From contig OZ257249.1 in NCBI GenBank assembly GCA_965279565.1, forward strand, positions 3,162,001 through 3,226,000: a stretch of 64,000 nucleotides of DNA. The letters are read 5' to 3'. Origin of the DNA: Tagaea sp965279565. Its GTDB lineage: Bacteria; Pseudomonadota; Alphaproteobacteria; CACIAM-22H2. The notes under the pieces were generated by a model. It worked only from the letters and a program-made list of their open reading frames with translations, made no database searches and was not told where the DNA came from. Of the stretch, positions 7,557 to 16,399 are shown piece after piece; position 1 is the first letter of the stretch; the number at the start of each line of letters is the position of its first letter. Both the position numbers and the translations under genes were made by a program.

Positions 7557-8447
7557 TTGACCATTGCCAGCATGACAGGTTTCGCGCGCGCCGGTGCCGA
7601 AGCGCTCGGACGGACGGCGACGTGGGAGGTCCGCTCGGTCAACGGACGGGGCCTCGATGTGCGCTTGCGCACGCCGCCGGGTTTCGACCGGCTGGAGAAT
7701 GAAATCCGCGCACGGGCGGCCAAGCGCTTCGATCGCGGAAATGTCTCGCTGAACCTGACACTCGAAACACCGGCGTCGGCACCCCGCCTCCAGATCAACC
7801 GGGCAGCCCTCGACCAGGTCATTGCACTCATCGGCGAGCTTTCCGGCCGGCTCGATGCCGCGGCACCGCGCCTCGACGGGCTGCTGGGCGTGCGCGGGGT
7901 GATCGAGACGGTCGCCGAAACGCCGCTCGCGGACGACGAGCAGGCGAAGATCGATGCGGCAATCCTGTCGTCGCTCGACAAGGCGCTTGACGGTCTGGCT
8001 GCCGCGCGCCGCGACGAGGGGCGGGCATTGCTGGCGATCCTCGATGCCACGCTTGCCGAAATCGCCACGCTGACCGCCGAGGCGGCCGCCAATGCCGCGA
8101 CCCAGCCCGCCGCGATCAAGGCACGCCTTGAATCCCAGATCGCAGATCTGCTCGGCGCGCAGAACGCCATTGCCCCCGATCGGCTCGCCCACGAAGCGGC
8201 ATTGCTCGCGGTGAAGGCGGATGTGCGCGAGGAACTCGACCGGCTGCGCGCGCATATCGGGCAGGCACGCGAGCTGTTCGCCAAGGGCGGGGCGGTCGGT
8301 CGCAAGCTCGATTTCCTGAGTCAGGAATTCAACCGCGAGGCCAACACGCTCTGCTCGAAATCGTCGGACATCGCGCTGACGCGGATCGGGCTGGCGCTGA
8401 AGACCGCCATCGACCGGCTGCGCGAGCAGGCCGCAAACGTGGAGTGA
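7557..8447 (+). CDS. yicC: YicC family endoribonuclease / stress protein
   Basis: 296-aa YicC family protein. Members in E. coli and B. subtilis act as endoribonucleases affecting small-RNA turnover. The N-terminus SMTGFARA and the C-terminal block (LDFLSQEFNREANTLCSKS, about residues 250-270) are diagnostic. Start is TTG at 7557, chosen because GGAGA precedes it with proper spacing; the next ATG is at 7572. It overlaps the gmk ribosome-binding site, and the yicC-gmk pairing is conserved in many bacteria. Confidence 0.93.
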   Translation: MTIASMTGFARAGAEALGRTATWEVRSVNGRGLDVRLRTPPGFDRLENEIRARAAKRFDRGNVSLNLTLETPASAPRLQINRAALDQVIALIGELSGRLDAAAPRLDGLLGVRGVIETVAETPLADDEQAKIDAAILSSLDKALDGLAAARRDEGRALLAILDATLAEIATLTAEAAANAATQPAAIKARLESQIADLLGAQNAIAPDRLAHEAALLAVKADVREELDRLRAHIGQARELFAKGGAVGRKLDFLSQEFNREANTLCSKSSDIALTRIGLALKTAIDRLREQAANVE

Positions 8448-8452
8448 CGGGC

Positions 8453-9088
8453 GTGGATCCGGACATCAACCGCCGCGGCGTGATGCTCGTCCTATCGTCG
8501 CCTTCGGGTGCCGGCAAGACGTCGATCAGCCGCGAACTGCTGCGCCGCGAGCACTCGCTCAGCATGTCGGTCTCGGCGACCACGCGCCCGAAGCGGCCGG
8601 GCGAGACGCACGGGCAGGATTACTACTTCGTCGATCCGACCGAGTTCGGCCTGATGGTCAATCGCGGCGAACTTCTCGAGCATGCGAAGGTGTTTGGGAA
8701 CTACTATGGAACGCCGCGCAAGTTCGTCGAAGAGAAACTCTCCCGCGGGCTCGACGTGCTGTTCGATATCGACTGGCAGGGAACGCAGCAGCTGCGCGAC
8801 ACTGCCCGGAGCGACGTTGTCTCCGTCTTCATCCTTCCGCCGTCAACATCGGAACTCGAACGCCGGCTCAACGCGCGCGCGCAGGACCCCGCCCATGTTG
8901 TCGCCCAGCGCATGGGACAGGCGGCCAACGAGATGAGCCACTGGCCGGAATACGACTACATCATCGTGAACCGCGATCTCGACGCGTCGGTCGCCAAGGT
9001 ACAGGCGATCCTGACGGCCGAGCGCACGCGCCGCGAGCGCCAGATCGGGCTTGGAGATTTCGTCAGGCGCCTGCGCGACGGGCGCTGA
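8453..9088 (+). CDS. gmk: Guanylate kinase
   Basis: Phosphorylates GMP and dGMP to the diphosphates. 211 aa with P-loop SSPSGAGKTS near the N-terminus, SATTRPKRPGETHGQDYYF (GMP-binding and lid region), and DIDWQGTQQL. GTG at 8453 is chosen over GTG at 8444: GGAG at 8441-8444 is well placed for the former and overlaps the latter. Its 3' end overlaps the convergent rsmA by 26 bases. Confidence 0.96.
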   Translation: MDPDINRRGVMLVLSSPSGAGKTSISRELLRREHSLSMSVSATTRPKRPGETHGQDYYFVDPTEFGLMVNRGELLEHAKVFGNYYGTPRKFVEEKLSRGLDVLFDIDWQGTQQLRDTARSDVVSVFILPPSTSELERRLNARAQDPAHVVAQRMGQAANEMSHWPEYDYIIVNRDLDASVAKVQAILTAERTRRERQIGLGDFVRRLRDGR

Positions 9089-9911
9089 CGGCGCGCGCGA
9101 GCGCGCAGAATTCCGGGATCGACAACGTTTCCGCCCGCCGCGTCGGGTCGATGCTGGCTTCGGCGCACAACGCCCCGGCATCGTGGCCGAGCGATTTCAG
9201 CGACTGGCGGAGCATCTTGCGCCGCTGGCCGAAGGCCGCGGCGGTTACGCGCTCCAAGACGATCGGATCGGCCGGTGCGAGCGGTTCGCCACGCGGGCGC
9301 ATTTCGACGACTGCCGAGACGACCGCAGGCGGCGGCGAGAAGGCGCCGGGTGCTATGTCGAACAGGCGGCGCGCGGTCCATCGCCATTGTGCGGCGACCG
9401 CCAGCCGGCCATAGGCGTCGTCATCGGGTGCGGCGACCAGCCGTTCGACGACTTCCTTCTGGAGCATGACGACGAGGCACTCGAACGCGTCGGGCCGGGC
9501 GAGCCAGCCCAGCAGCATCGGCGTTCCGACATTGTAGGGAAGGTTGGCGACCACGCGCCGTGGCGCGTCACCCAGAGACGCGGCATCGATTTCCAACGCG
9601 TCGGCCTCGATCGTCTCGAGCCGGCCGGGGTAGCGGGCCGCGATCTCGGCGAGGGCGGGCAGGGCGCGCGCGTCGCGCTCGACCGCGATCACGCGGGCCG
9701 CACCTTCGGCCAGCAGGCCGCGCGTCAGCCCGCCGGGACCGGGGCCAACCTCGATCGTGGTCCCGGTCGAAAGATCACCGGCCGCGCGTGCGATACGCCG
9801 CGTCAGGTTCAGGTCGAACAGGAAATGTTGGCCGAGCGACTTGCGTGCGGCAAGGCCGTGCTTGCGGACGACCTCGGCGAGTGGCGGAAGGCCGTCGGCC
9901 GGTCCGCTCAC
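9063..9911 (-). CDS. rsmA: 16S rRNA (adenine1518/1519-N6)-dimethyltransferase
   Basis: Dimethylates two adjacent adenines in the 3' hairpin of 16S rRNA during late 30S assembly. The 282-aa protein starts with GTG at 9911, whose last bases form the surA stop (GTGA overlap). Motifs: KSLGQHFLFD at about residues 20-29, EVGPGPGGLTRGLL (SAM motif I), NLPYNVGTPML (catalytic NLPY), and a C-terminal helical domain. Last gene of the minus-strand lptF-lptG-surA-rsmA run; pdxA, which often precedes it, is absent. Confidence 0.96.
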   Translation of the reverse strand: MSGPADGLPPLAEVVRKHGLAARKSLGQHFLFDLNLTRRIARAAGDLSTGTTIEVGPGPGGLTRGLLAEGAARVIAVERDARALPALAEIAARYPGRLETIEADALEIDAASLGDAPRRVVANLPYNVGTPMLLGWLARPDAFECLVVMLQKEVVERLVAAPDDDAYGRLAVAAQWRWTARRLFDIAPGAFSPPPAVVSAVVEMRPRGEPLAPADPIVLERVTAAAFGQRRKMLRQSLKSLGHDAGALCAEASIDPTRRAETLSIPEFCALARAVSARRAGA

Positions 9912-11182
9912 GCGCGGATGTCGACCACGGCGACGCGCCGCAGGTCGCGCAGGTAGCGCCGCGCCGCGTTGTCGAGGCGCTGGCGGACCAGATTGTCCTC
10001 GATGTCGGAAGCGGTCGGCAGGTTCGATTGCGGCTCGGTCCGCACGCAGACCATGGCAATGCCGATGCCGGCATCCGTGGCAGCCGGTTCCGTCATCTCG
10101 CCGACCTTGAGGGGCCGGATGCGCTCGCGTGTCGAAGCGGCAAGATCGCCGATGCGCACATCCGGCACGCGAACCGGAGCGGGCATGCGCAGTTCGCCCG
10201 CCACGCGTTCGAGATCCGCGCATCCTTGGACCGTCTCGCGGACGGTTTCGACCAACGCCTGGACCGACTCGCGATCGGCGGGAGTGGCACCGGCCGGGAT
10301 CGGGAAAACCATCTGGGCGATATCGACGCGCGCATCGTCCGGCGAGGCTGGAGCGAGGGTGCGCTTGTCGCGCATGCCGTAAAGATAAAAGCCGGCAGGG
10401 GTACGGATCGGCTGGGTCATCCGGCCAGGCTCGGTAGCCGCGAGGATTTCCTCGGTTTCCGGGTCGAATTGCCCGCGCTGGACCCAGCCGATGTCGCCGT
10501 CTTCGGCGGCGGAGGCGGCCTGCGAGAACTGCTGGGCTGCGACGACGAAGGGTAGAGATCCTGCCAGCATCTGGCGAACGAGATCGTCGACCATCCGGCG
10601 CACGTCTTCTTCCTGATCGGGGTTATCGATCGCGACGAAGATTTCCGACAGGAGGTATTCGGTGACCGGCTCGCCCTGGGTATAGCGTGCGAGCGCCTCG
10701 TCGACTTCGTCCCGGCTGACCTCGACCTGCGAGCGCAGGCGACCGGAAATCAGCCGCTGCCAGGAAATGCCGGCTTCAATCTGGCGGTCGATGGCGCTAC
10801 GCGGCACGCCGGCGCGCCGGAATATCTGGTCGAGCGCGCCTGCCGGCAACTTGTTGGCCTGCTCGATGCGCCTGACGGCCGCTTCGATGTCGGAGCGCGG
10901 AACCGTCAGCCCGAGGCGCTTGGCCTCCTGCATCTGGATCCGCTCGTCGATCAGCGTGCGAAGCACCTGCGGGCGCATCCGCTGGCGCACTTCGGGCGAA
11001 TCCGGCGCACCGGTTGAGACGAGCGTTAGCGAGATGCGGCTGTCGATGTCGAAGTTCGACACGATGTCGTCGTTGACCACGGCGACGATCCGCTGTTCCT
11101 GCGCAGCAGCAGGCATCTGCGCAAGGATAGCGGCTGCGGCGAGCGAAACGGCGAATCGGCGGATGGAATTTATGAATGGCAT
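9908..11182 (-). CDS. surA: Periplasmic chaperone / peptidyl-prolyl isomerase SurA
   Basis: Escorts unfolded outer-membrane proteins across the periplasm. 424 aa from ATG at 11182, with a signal peptide ending AAAQEQ (about residue 28). An N-terminal SurA helical domain (IVAVVNDDIVSNFDI; VLRTLIDERIQMQEAKRLGL) is followed by parvulin-like regions around residues 170-275 (GDIGWVQRGQF in the first) and a weaker one up to about 385. Gene order beside lptF/lptG and rsmA supports SurA. The start at 11182 removes an upstream open stretch that lacks signal-peptide character. Confidence 0.92.
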   Translation of the reverse strand: MPFINSIRRFAVSLAAAAILAQMPAAAQEQRIVAVVNDDIVSNFDIDSRISLTLVSTGAPDSPEVRQRMRPQVLRTLIDERIQMQEAKRLGLTVPRSDIEAAVRRIEQANKLPAGALDQIFRRAGVPRSAIDRQIEAGISWQRLISGRLRSQVEVSRDEVDEALARYTQGEPVTEYLLSEIFVAIDNPDQEEDVRRMVDDLVRQMLAGSLPFVVAAQQFSQAASAAEDGDIGWVQRGQFDPETEEILAATEPGRMTQPIRTPAGFYLYGMRDKRTLAPASPDDARVDIAQMVFPIPAGATPADRESVQALVETVRETVQGCADLERVAGELRMPAPVRVPDVRIGDLAASTRERIRPLKVGEMTEPAATDAGIGIAMVCVRTEPQSNLPTASDIEDNLVRQRLDNAARRYLRDLRRVAVVDIRA

Positions 11183-11234
11183 GGCGGACCGGTTTATAGG
11201 GCGAATGGCGAAGCTGCGCAAATCGGCGCCGGCC

Positions 11235-12329
11235 TCATCCGTCTTCAAGGTGGAGCAGCATCGCGATGCCCAGCATCGTCGAAACCACCGCCGGGGTCCA
11301 CGCGGCGAGAGCCACCGGGATCGTGGCGCTCTGGCCGAGCGCGCCGACGAGGCTGGAAGCGAAAAAGAGGACGAACCCGACGGCGACGCCCGAAACGATC
11401 AGCAGGCCCGTCCCGCCGCGGCGGTGGGGGCGCAGCGAGAAAGTCGCCGCGATCAGGACCATCGCAGCGAGCAGGATGGGTGTCGCGATCAGCTGGTGCC
11501 AGTGGAGCCTGTGGCGCGTCGCCGAGAATCCTGCCGCCTCGAGCATGCGGATGAAGCCGGGAAGTTCCCAGAACGAGATGGTCAGCGGGGAGGCGAACGA
11601 GTCCTGGATCTGCTCGGCCGTCATCGCCGTCGGGATGCGATAACTCGCTTCGAACCGGGCGGGTTTCTCCGGAGCGGTCAACCAGGCGTCCGTCACGACC
11701 CAGTGTCCGGTTTCGAGGCGCGCGCTCGCCGCGTCGACCCTGCCGATGAACTTGTCCTGGCCTTCGAAGTTGAGAATGATCACGTCGAAGAGCTGCATCT
11801 CCTGCGAAGCTACGCGGCGTGCATATACCACCGAGTTGCCGTTCGGGTCGATCTGGCGCAGCCAGAATCCGCTGTTTGACATTGCCAACAGACTGGAACC
11901 GCCGCGCATCAGCTGGGCTTCCAGGCGCTCGAAATGCCCGTAGAGAACAGAGGCGACCGGGTTGAGTACCGCGACCTTGAACACGCCGAACAGCACGGCG
12001 AAGCCGATTATCGGCAGCAGAAACTGCCAAACCGAAACGCCGGCGGCGCGCGTGACTGTCAGTTCATGCGTGCGCGTCAGCCGCCAGAAAGTGATCATCG
12101 AAGCGAAAAGTACGACGAACGGTGCGAGCTCTTCGGCCATCTGGGGCAGTTTGAAGAGCGCCATCTGCAGGACGATCTGCGTCGATATGTTGGGGCGTCC
12201 GGAGGCGCGACGGAGCAGTTCGATCGCATCAAACATGTAGACAATCGCGAGAAACATCCCGAGGAATGCCACGAGAGCGAGCGCGAACTGCCGTCCGATA
12301 TAGCCGAGAAGGGTCGGAGATAGACGCAT
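11235..12329 (-). CDS. lptG: LPS export ABC transporter permease LptG
   Basis: Inner-membrane half of the LptB2FG transporter that extracts lipopolysaccharide for transport to the outer membrane. 364 aa: three N-terminal membrane helices (about 11-33, 60-80, 95-120), a large periplasmic beta-jellyroll (about 130-265), then three C-terminal helices. It starts six bases after the lptF stop. LptF and LptG are similar; this one is called LptG by its second position and N-terminus MRLSPTLLGYIGRQF. Confidence 0.93.
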   Translation of the reverse strand: MRLSPTLLGYIGRQFALALVAFLGMFLAIVYMFDAIELLRRASGRPNISTQIVLQMALFKLPQMAEELAPFVVLFASMITFWRLTRTHELTVTRAAGVSVWQFLLPIIGFAVLFGVFKVAVLNPVASVLYGHFERLEAQLMRGGSSLLAMSNSGFWLRQIDPNGNSVVYARRVASQEMQLFDVIILNFEGQDKFIGRVDAASARLETGHWVVTDAWLTAPEKPARFEASYRIPTAMTAEQIQDSFASPLTISFWELPGFIRMLEAAGFSATRHRLHWHQLIATPILLAAMVLIAATFSLRPHRRGGTGLLIVSGVAVGFVLFFASSLVGALGQSATIPVALAAWTPAVVSTMLGIAMLLHLEDG

Positions 12330-12335
12330 TGCGCC

Positions 12336-13463
12336 TCAGACAGCTGACGGCAGAGCGCCGTCGGCCGATCGGCGACGGCGCAGGGCGGGACTCGAGAGGA
12401 CCCAAGCCGAAAGTGCCATGATTGCCAGCGGCGTCGCGTAGAGGAACGGGATGGCCGCCGGCGTGCGTGCCGCGAGATTTGGGATCGCGATCGAGATAGC
12501 TTCGACGCCGAGACCGCAGGCGGCGGCGACAAGCAGGCGCTTGCTCAAGCCACGCCGGTTGAAATCGCCGGTCAGCAGGCAGGCAAGTCCGACAAGAACG
12601 AGTGAAAGCGCATAAAGCGGTGCCGACAGGCGCGTATGGCCTTCCGCGATCAGGCGCGGCGCATACTGGCGATCGTTCGCCTCAGAAGTATCAGGCCAGA
12701 GAAGTTCGTCAATGTAACGTTCCCCTGGTTCGCGCCAACGAAACTCGCGCGATGTCGCAGTCTGGCCGATTTCGACCGAATATCGGTCGAAATAAAGCAG
12801 CGAGAGCTTGCCTGCCGCCCGGTCGACCTGCTGGCGGTTCCCGTTGAGCAGGATCACGCGCGGGCCGTCCTCGGTTGTCGCCAGCGTGCCGCGCTCGGCC
12901 AGCAGCGTGACGGGGCTCGACGGGTCCCGCGAATCGTGGACTAGGATGCCGCGCAGGTCGCCGTTCGCCTCGCGCGCGCGCACATAGACCGTCAGGCTGC
13001 TACCGATGTTCGTGAAGGCGCCTTCCTGCAGGAGGAGGCCGGAATAGTCCGAGCGGATATCTGAATGCAGTTCCTTGAACTGGCCGAAAGCCATCGGCAC
13101 GAGATAGAGCGAAAGCCCGTATCCCAGCAGCGTCGCTAGCGCGCCGAGCAGGATCGCGGGCCGGGCGAGCTGGCCCGGCCCGAAGCCGACGGCGCGCATC
13201 ACGACGAGCTCGCTGTCGACCGTCAGGCGGTTGTAAACGAACAGCGTCGACATGAACAACGCGATGGGTGTGACCAGCGACAGGAAGTTCGGCATCAGCA
13301 GGATCGTCAGGTAGAAGAACGCGCCAAGTCCGAGCCCGCGATTGACGATGAGCTCGATGAAGCGCAGCGACTGCGTCAGCCAAATGGCAAGCGTCAGCGT
13401 CACGAGCACGAAGACGGTCGTGACCAGGACCTGACGCAGGATGTAGATCGTGATTCGGTTCAT
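12336..13463 (-). CDS. lptF: LPS export ABC transporter permease LptF
   Basis: Partner permease of LptG in LPS extraction. 375 aa from ATG at 13463 (MNRITIYILRQVL), with N-terminal helices around residues 12-33, 50-75 and 98-120, a periplasmic domain, and three C-terminal helices. First gene of lptF-lptG-surA-rsmA. A consensus -10 (TATAAT, 13476-13481 on minus) lies only 18 bases upstream, leaving a leader of about seven bases. Divergent from pepA, a pairing seen across proteobacteria. Confidence 0.94.
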   Translation of the reverse strand: MNRITIYILRQVLVTTVFVLVTLTLAIWLTQSLRFIELIVNRGLGLGAFFYLTILLMPNFLSLVTPIALFMSTLFVYNRLTVDSELVVMRAVGFGPGQLARPAILLGALATLLGYGLSLYLVPMAFGQFKELHSDIRSDYSGLLLQEGAFTNIGSSLTVYVRAREANGDLRGILVHDSRDPSSPVTLLAERGTLATTEDGPRVILLNGNRQQVDRAAGKLSLLYFDRYSVEIGQTATSREFRWREPGERYIDELLWPDTSEANDRQYAPRLIAEGHTRLSAPLYALSLVLVGLACLLTGDFNRRGLSKRLLVAAACGLGVEAISIAIPNLAARTPAAIPFLYATPLAIMALSAWVLSSPALRRRRSADGALPSAV

Positions 13464-13475
13464 GGCGGTCCGACG

Positions 13476-13481
13476 ATTATA
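13476..13481 (-). promoter_or_regulatory. Consensus -10 element before lptF
   Basis: Read on minus the bases give TATAAT. The -35 region at the right spacing (about 13499-13504) is poor (CTGCGC). The distance to the lptF ATG implies a very short 5' leader. Confidence 0.45.
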
Positions 13482-13635
13482 CGTGACCGGGTACCCGGGC
13501 GCAGCCGTTTGATTTTGCAATGCAATATCGAGAACACATCGCGAACGACAGCGGTGCGGACTTTTCTTTCATTAAGGAATGTCTATTGTACCGCCCGCGC
13601 GTGTCCGGCGCAGATGGTTCCGAGGAAAAATCAAT

Positions 13636-15138
13636 ATGAAAATCGCGTTCTTGAAGCCCGAACCTCCCGCAAGCGGTGCTTATGTCGTCGGCGTGATGGA
13701 GGAGCGCAAGCTTACCCCAGCTGCCGCCGCGCTCGACAAGAAGACGGGTGGCGTCGTCACCCGGGCGATGGCCTCGACCCGCTTCAAGGGCAAGAAGGAC
13801 GAGTTCCTCGACATCGTGGCGCCGAAGGGCGTGCCTTTCGGCCGCATCGTGCTCGCCGGTCTCGGCAAGCTCGACAAGCTCGACAAGGCCGGTGCGGAAG
13901 CGTCCGGCGGCAAGCTCGTCGCGCATCTCAACCATGTCGGCGAGACACTCGCGACCGTTTCGGTCGAGCACATCCCCGGCGCTTCGCTCAATCCGGGCGA
14001 CATGGCGGCGCACCTGGCGTTCGGCGCCAAGCTGCGCGCCTACCGTTTCGACAAGTACAAGACGCGCGAGAAGGAAGACGCCAAGCCCACGCTGAAGGCG
14101 CTCAACCTGCTCGTGACCGACGTCGCGGCCGCGCGCAAGGTGCACGGGCCGCTCGACCGCGTCGCCGACGCGATTGGCTTCACGCGCGATCTGGTTTCCG
14201 AACCGCCCAACGTCCTCTATCCCGAGAGTCTCGCCGAGCGCTGCAAGCGCCTGACCGCATTCGGCGTCAAGGTCGAGATCTTCGACGAGAAGCAGCTCGA
14301 GAAGCTGGGTGCTGGCGCGCTGCTCGGCGTGGGCATGGGTTCGGCCCGGCCCTCGCGCATGGTCGTCATGCACTACAACGGCGCACCGAAGGCCAAGGAC
14401 AAGCGCCCGATCGCGTTCGTCGGCAAGGGCGTGACTTTCGACACCGGCGGCATCTCGATCAAGCCGTCGGCCGGCATGGAAGACATGAAGTGGGACATGG
14501 CCGGTTCGGCCGCCGTCATCGGCGCGATGGAAGCGCTCGCCGCGCGCCATGCGAAGGTGAACGCGATCGGCGCCGTGGGCCTCGTCGAGAACATGCCGTC
14601 GGGCAACGCACAGCGTCCGTCCGACATCGTCAAGTCGATGTCGGGCAAGACGATCGAGGTGCTGAACACCGACGCTGAAGGCCGCCTCGTGCTGGCCGAT
14701 GTGCTCTGGTACGTGCAGGACCGCTTCAAGCCCAAGGCGATGCTCGATCTCGCAACGCTGACAGGCGCGGTGATCGTAGCACTCGGGCACGAGTACGCCG
14801 GCATCATGGGCAACAACGACGAACTCGCGAACAAGCTGATCGCCGCGGGTACCGCGACGGGCGAGAAGGTCTGGCGCCTGCCGCTCGGCGAAGCCTACGA
14901 CCGCGACATCGACAGCCCGGCCGCCGACGTCAAGAACATCGCTGCCGGCCGCGGCGCCGGTTCGATCATCGGCGGGCAGTTCCTGCACCGCTTCGTCAAC
15001 GACGTGCCGTGGGTGCATATCGATATCGCCGGCATGGCCTGGAGCGGCAAGGATACGGCGACGTGCCCGAAGGGCGCCACGGCGTTTGGCGTGCGCCTGC
15101 TCGATCGTCTCGTCGCGGACAACTACGAGGAAGCGTGA
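13636..15138 (+). CDS. pepA: Leucyl aminopeptidase
   Basis: Cytosolic M17 metallo-aminopeptidase releasing N-terminal residues. 500 aa from ATG at 13636, with GAGGAA upstream. The catalytic domain carries KGVTFDTGGISIKP, the MKWDMAGSAAV segment and the family signature NTDAEGRLVLADVL, which contain the metal ligands and active residues; TLTGA follows. Divergent from lptF and overlapping holC by 4 bases. Confidence 0.96.
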   Translation: MKIAFLKPEPPASGAYVVGVMEERKLTPAAAALDKKTGGVVTRAMASTRFKGKKDEFLDIVAPKGVPFGRIVLAGLGKLDKLDKAGAEASGGKLVAHLNHVGETLATVSVEHIPGASLNPGDMAAHLAFGAKLRAYRFDKYKTREKEDAKPTLKALNLLVTDVAAARKVHGPLDRVADAIGFTRDLVSEPPNVLYPESLAERCKRLTAFGVKVEIFDEKQLEKLGAGALLGVGMGSARPSRMVVMHYNGAPKAKDKRPIAFVGKGVTFDTGGISIKPSAGMEDMKWDMAGSAAVIGAMEALAARHAKVNAIGAVGLVENMPSGNAQRPSDIVKSMSGKTIEVLNTDAEGRLVLADVLWYVQDRFKPKAMLDLATLTGAVIVALGHEYAGIMGNNDELANKLIAAGTATGEKVWRLPLGEAYDRDIDSPAADVKNIAAGRGAGSIIGGQFLHRFVNDVPWVHIDIAGMAWSGKDTATCPKGATAFGVRLLDRLVADNYEEA

Positions 15139-15596
15139 CGGAAATCCGTTTCTACCATCTGCGCAGCTCCACGCTCGAAACCGCACTTCCCAAGATTCTG
15201 GAGAAGGCGGTCGGGCAGGGGCACCGCGCAGTGGTGGTTGCCGGAAGCGTCGAGCGTGCGGCGTCAGTCGACGCGACGCTGTGGACCTACGAGGAGCGCT
15301 CGTTCCTGCCGCACGCGATGGCGCCAGCAAACGGCAACGACCCGTTTGCGTCCGATCAGCCCATCTGGATCTCGACCCGGATCGAGAACCCGAACGGCGC
15401 CACGCTGCTGGTCCTGCTCGACGGGCAGACGACCGAGGATCCGGAACCTTGGAAGCTGATCTGCGAGGTGTTCGACGGCAACGACGAGGCGGCCGTCGAG
15501 GCCGCTCGCGGCCGCTGGAAGACCTTGAAGGCGCAAGGCCATGCGCTGACCTACTGGCGGCAGGGCGACAAGGGCGGCTGGGAGAAGGCCGGCTGA
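15135..15596 (+). CDS. holC: DNA polymerase III chi subunit
   Basis: Chi links the clamp loader to SSB during replication. 153 aa, starting at GTG 15135 inside the pepA stop (GTGA). Features of the family: N-terminal TEIRFYHLRSSTLETALPKIL, WTYEERSFLPHA, DQPIWIST and LLVLLDGQ. The pepA-holC pairing is conserved in proteobacteria and supports the call. Length is close to the usual 147-150 aa. Confidence 0.93.
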   Translation: MTEIRFYHLRSSTLETALPKILEKAVGQGHRAVVVAGSVERAASVDATLWTYEERSFLPHAMAPANGNDPFASDQPIWISTRIENPNGATLLVLLDGQTTEDPEPWKLICEVFDGNDEAAVEAARGRWKTLKAQGHALTYWRQGDKGGWEKAG

Positions 15597-15609
15597 CGGC
15601 CGTGCCCGG

Positions 15610-15638
15610 TTGCCATCCGGAGCGGGCGCCGCTATAAG
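15610..15638 (+). promoter_or_regulatory. Sigma-70 promoter for ndk
   Basis: TTGCCA (15610-15615), exactly 17 bases, TATAAG (15633-15638). It lies just after the holC stop and about 48 bases before the ndk ATG. Confidence 0.6.
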
Positions 15639-15685
15639 CCCCGCCACCCCGTTTCCGACAATCCAGACCAGAGAGCAATTTCCCT

Positions 15686-16108
15686 ATGGCCATCGAGCGC
15701 ACCTTTTCCATCGTCAAGCCCGACGCGACGCGTCGCAACCTCACCGGTGCGGTCAACGCGCTGATCGAGAAGTCGGGTCTGCGCATCGTCGCGCAGAAGC
15801 GCATCCACATGACCAAGGCGCAGGCCGAGACCTTTTACGGCGTGCACAAGGCGCGCCCGTTCTTCGGTTCGCTGGTCGAGTTCATGACGTCGGGCCCCGT
15901 CGTCGTCCAGGTGCTCGAAGGCGAGAATGCCGTCGCGAAGTACCGCGAAGTGATGGGTGCCACCAACCCGGCCAACGCCGCTCCGGGCACGATCCGCAAG
16001 GAGTTCGCGGAATCGATCGAAGCGAACTCGGCCCACGGTTCGGACAGCCTCGAGAACGCCGCGACGGAAATCGCGTTCTTCTTCTCGGGTCTCGAAATCG
16101 TCGGCTGA
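15686..16108 (+). CDS. ndk: Nucleoside diphosphate kinase
   Basis: Equilibrates nucleoside di- and triphosphates through a phosphohistidine. 140 aa, full length. ERTFSIVKPDATRRNL at the N-terminus and the active His117 in NSAHGSDS are textbook. It has its own promoter and a strong terminator, so it is monocistronic. Confidence 0.98.
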   Translation: MAIERTFSIVKPDATRRNLTGAVNALIEKSGLRIVAQKRIHMTKAQAETFYGVHKARPFFGSLVEFMTSGPVVVQVLEGENAVAKYREVMGATNPANAAPGTIRKEFAESIEANSAHGSDSLENAATEIAFFFSGLEIVG

Positions 16109-16134
16109 TCCGGGCATATCGCCCGAAACGCGAA

Positions 16135-16165
16135 GGGCCGCGCCGGAGACCGGCGCGGCCCTTTT
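16135..16165 (+). terminator. Rho-independent terminator of ndk
   Basis: A perfect 12-bp GC-rich stem (16135-16146 with 16150-16161) with a 3-base loop is followed by TTTT at 16162-16165. It is 27 bases past the ndk stop. Confidence 0.85.
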
Positions 16166-16189
16166 CGTCGGTGCGGTCGTCCGTCCGGC

Positions 16190-16351
16190 TCAGCCGTGCG
16201 GGACCAGGAACACGTACATTCCGACGAGCGTCAGGATCGTCAGGATCGACACCCACTTTGCGAGCCGGTTGAAGTCCGACCATGTCTCCAGATTCTGGGT
16301 CATGTCGTAGTTGAATTCCTTGTCGAACTTGTCGTGCGATCCGCCGGCCAT
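16190..16351 (-). CDS. aa3-type cytochrome c oxidase subunit IV (small)
   Basis: A 53-aa single-span membrane protein. A hydrophilic N-terminus (MAGGSHDKFDKEFNYDMTQN) leads to LETWSDFNRLAKWV and a C-terminal membrane helix of about 20 residues. The pattern matches the small fourth subunit of bacterial aa3 oxidases, which packs against subunits I and III and has no known catalytic role. ATG at 16351 is chosen for its GGAGGA; an in-frame ATG at 16378 would add nine unrelated residues. No other oxidase gene is near, which is usual for this subunit. Confidence 0.82.
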   Translation of the reverse strand: MAGGSHDKFDKEFNYDMTQNLETWSDFNRLAKWVSILTILTLVGMYVFLVPHG

Positions 16352-16399
16352 GGATTCCTCCGAATTGAGGGGGAACAATAGGCGATCCGGCCCGCTTTT

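Noticed and set aside
13477..15816. Long minus-strand open frame opposite pepA and holC
   Set aside because: It is antisense to firmly identified genes and its translation is low-complexity Arg/Gly/His-rich; the open frame is a by-product of high GC.
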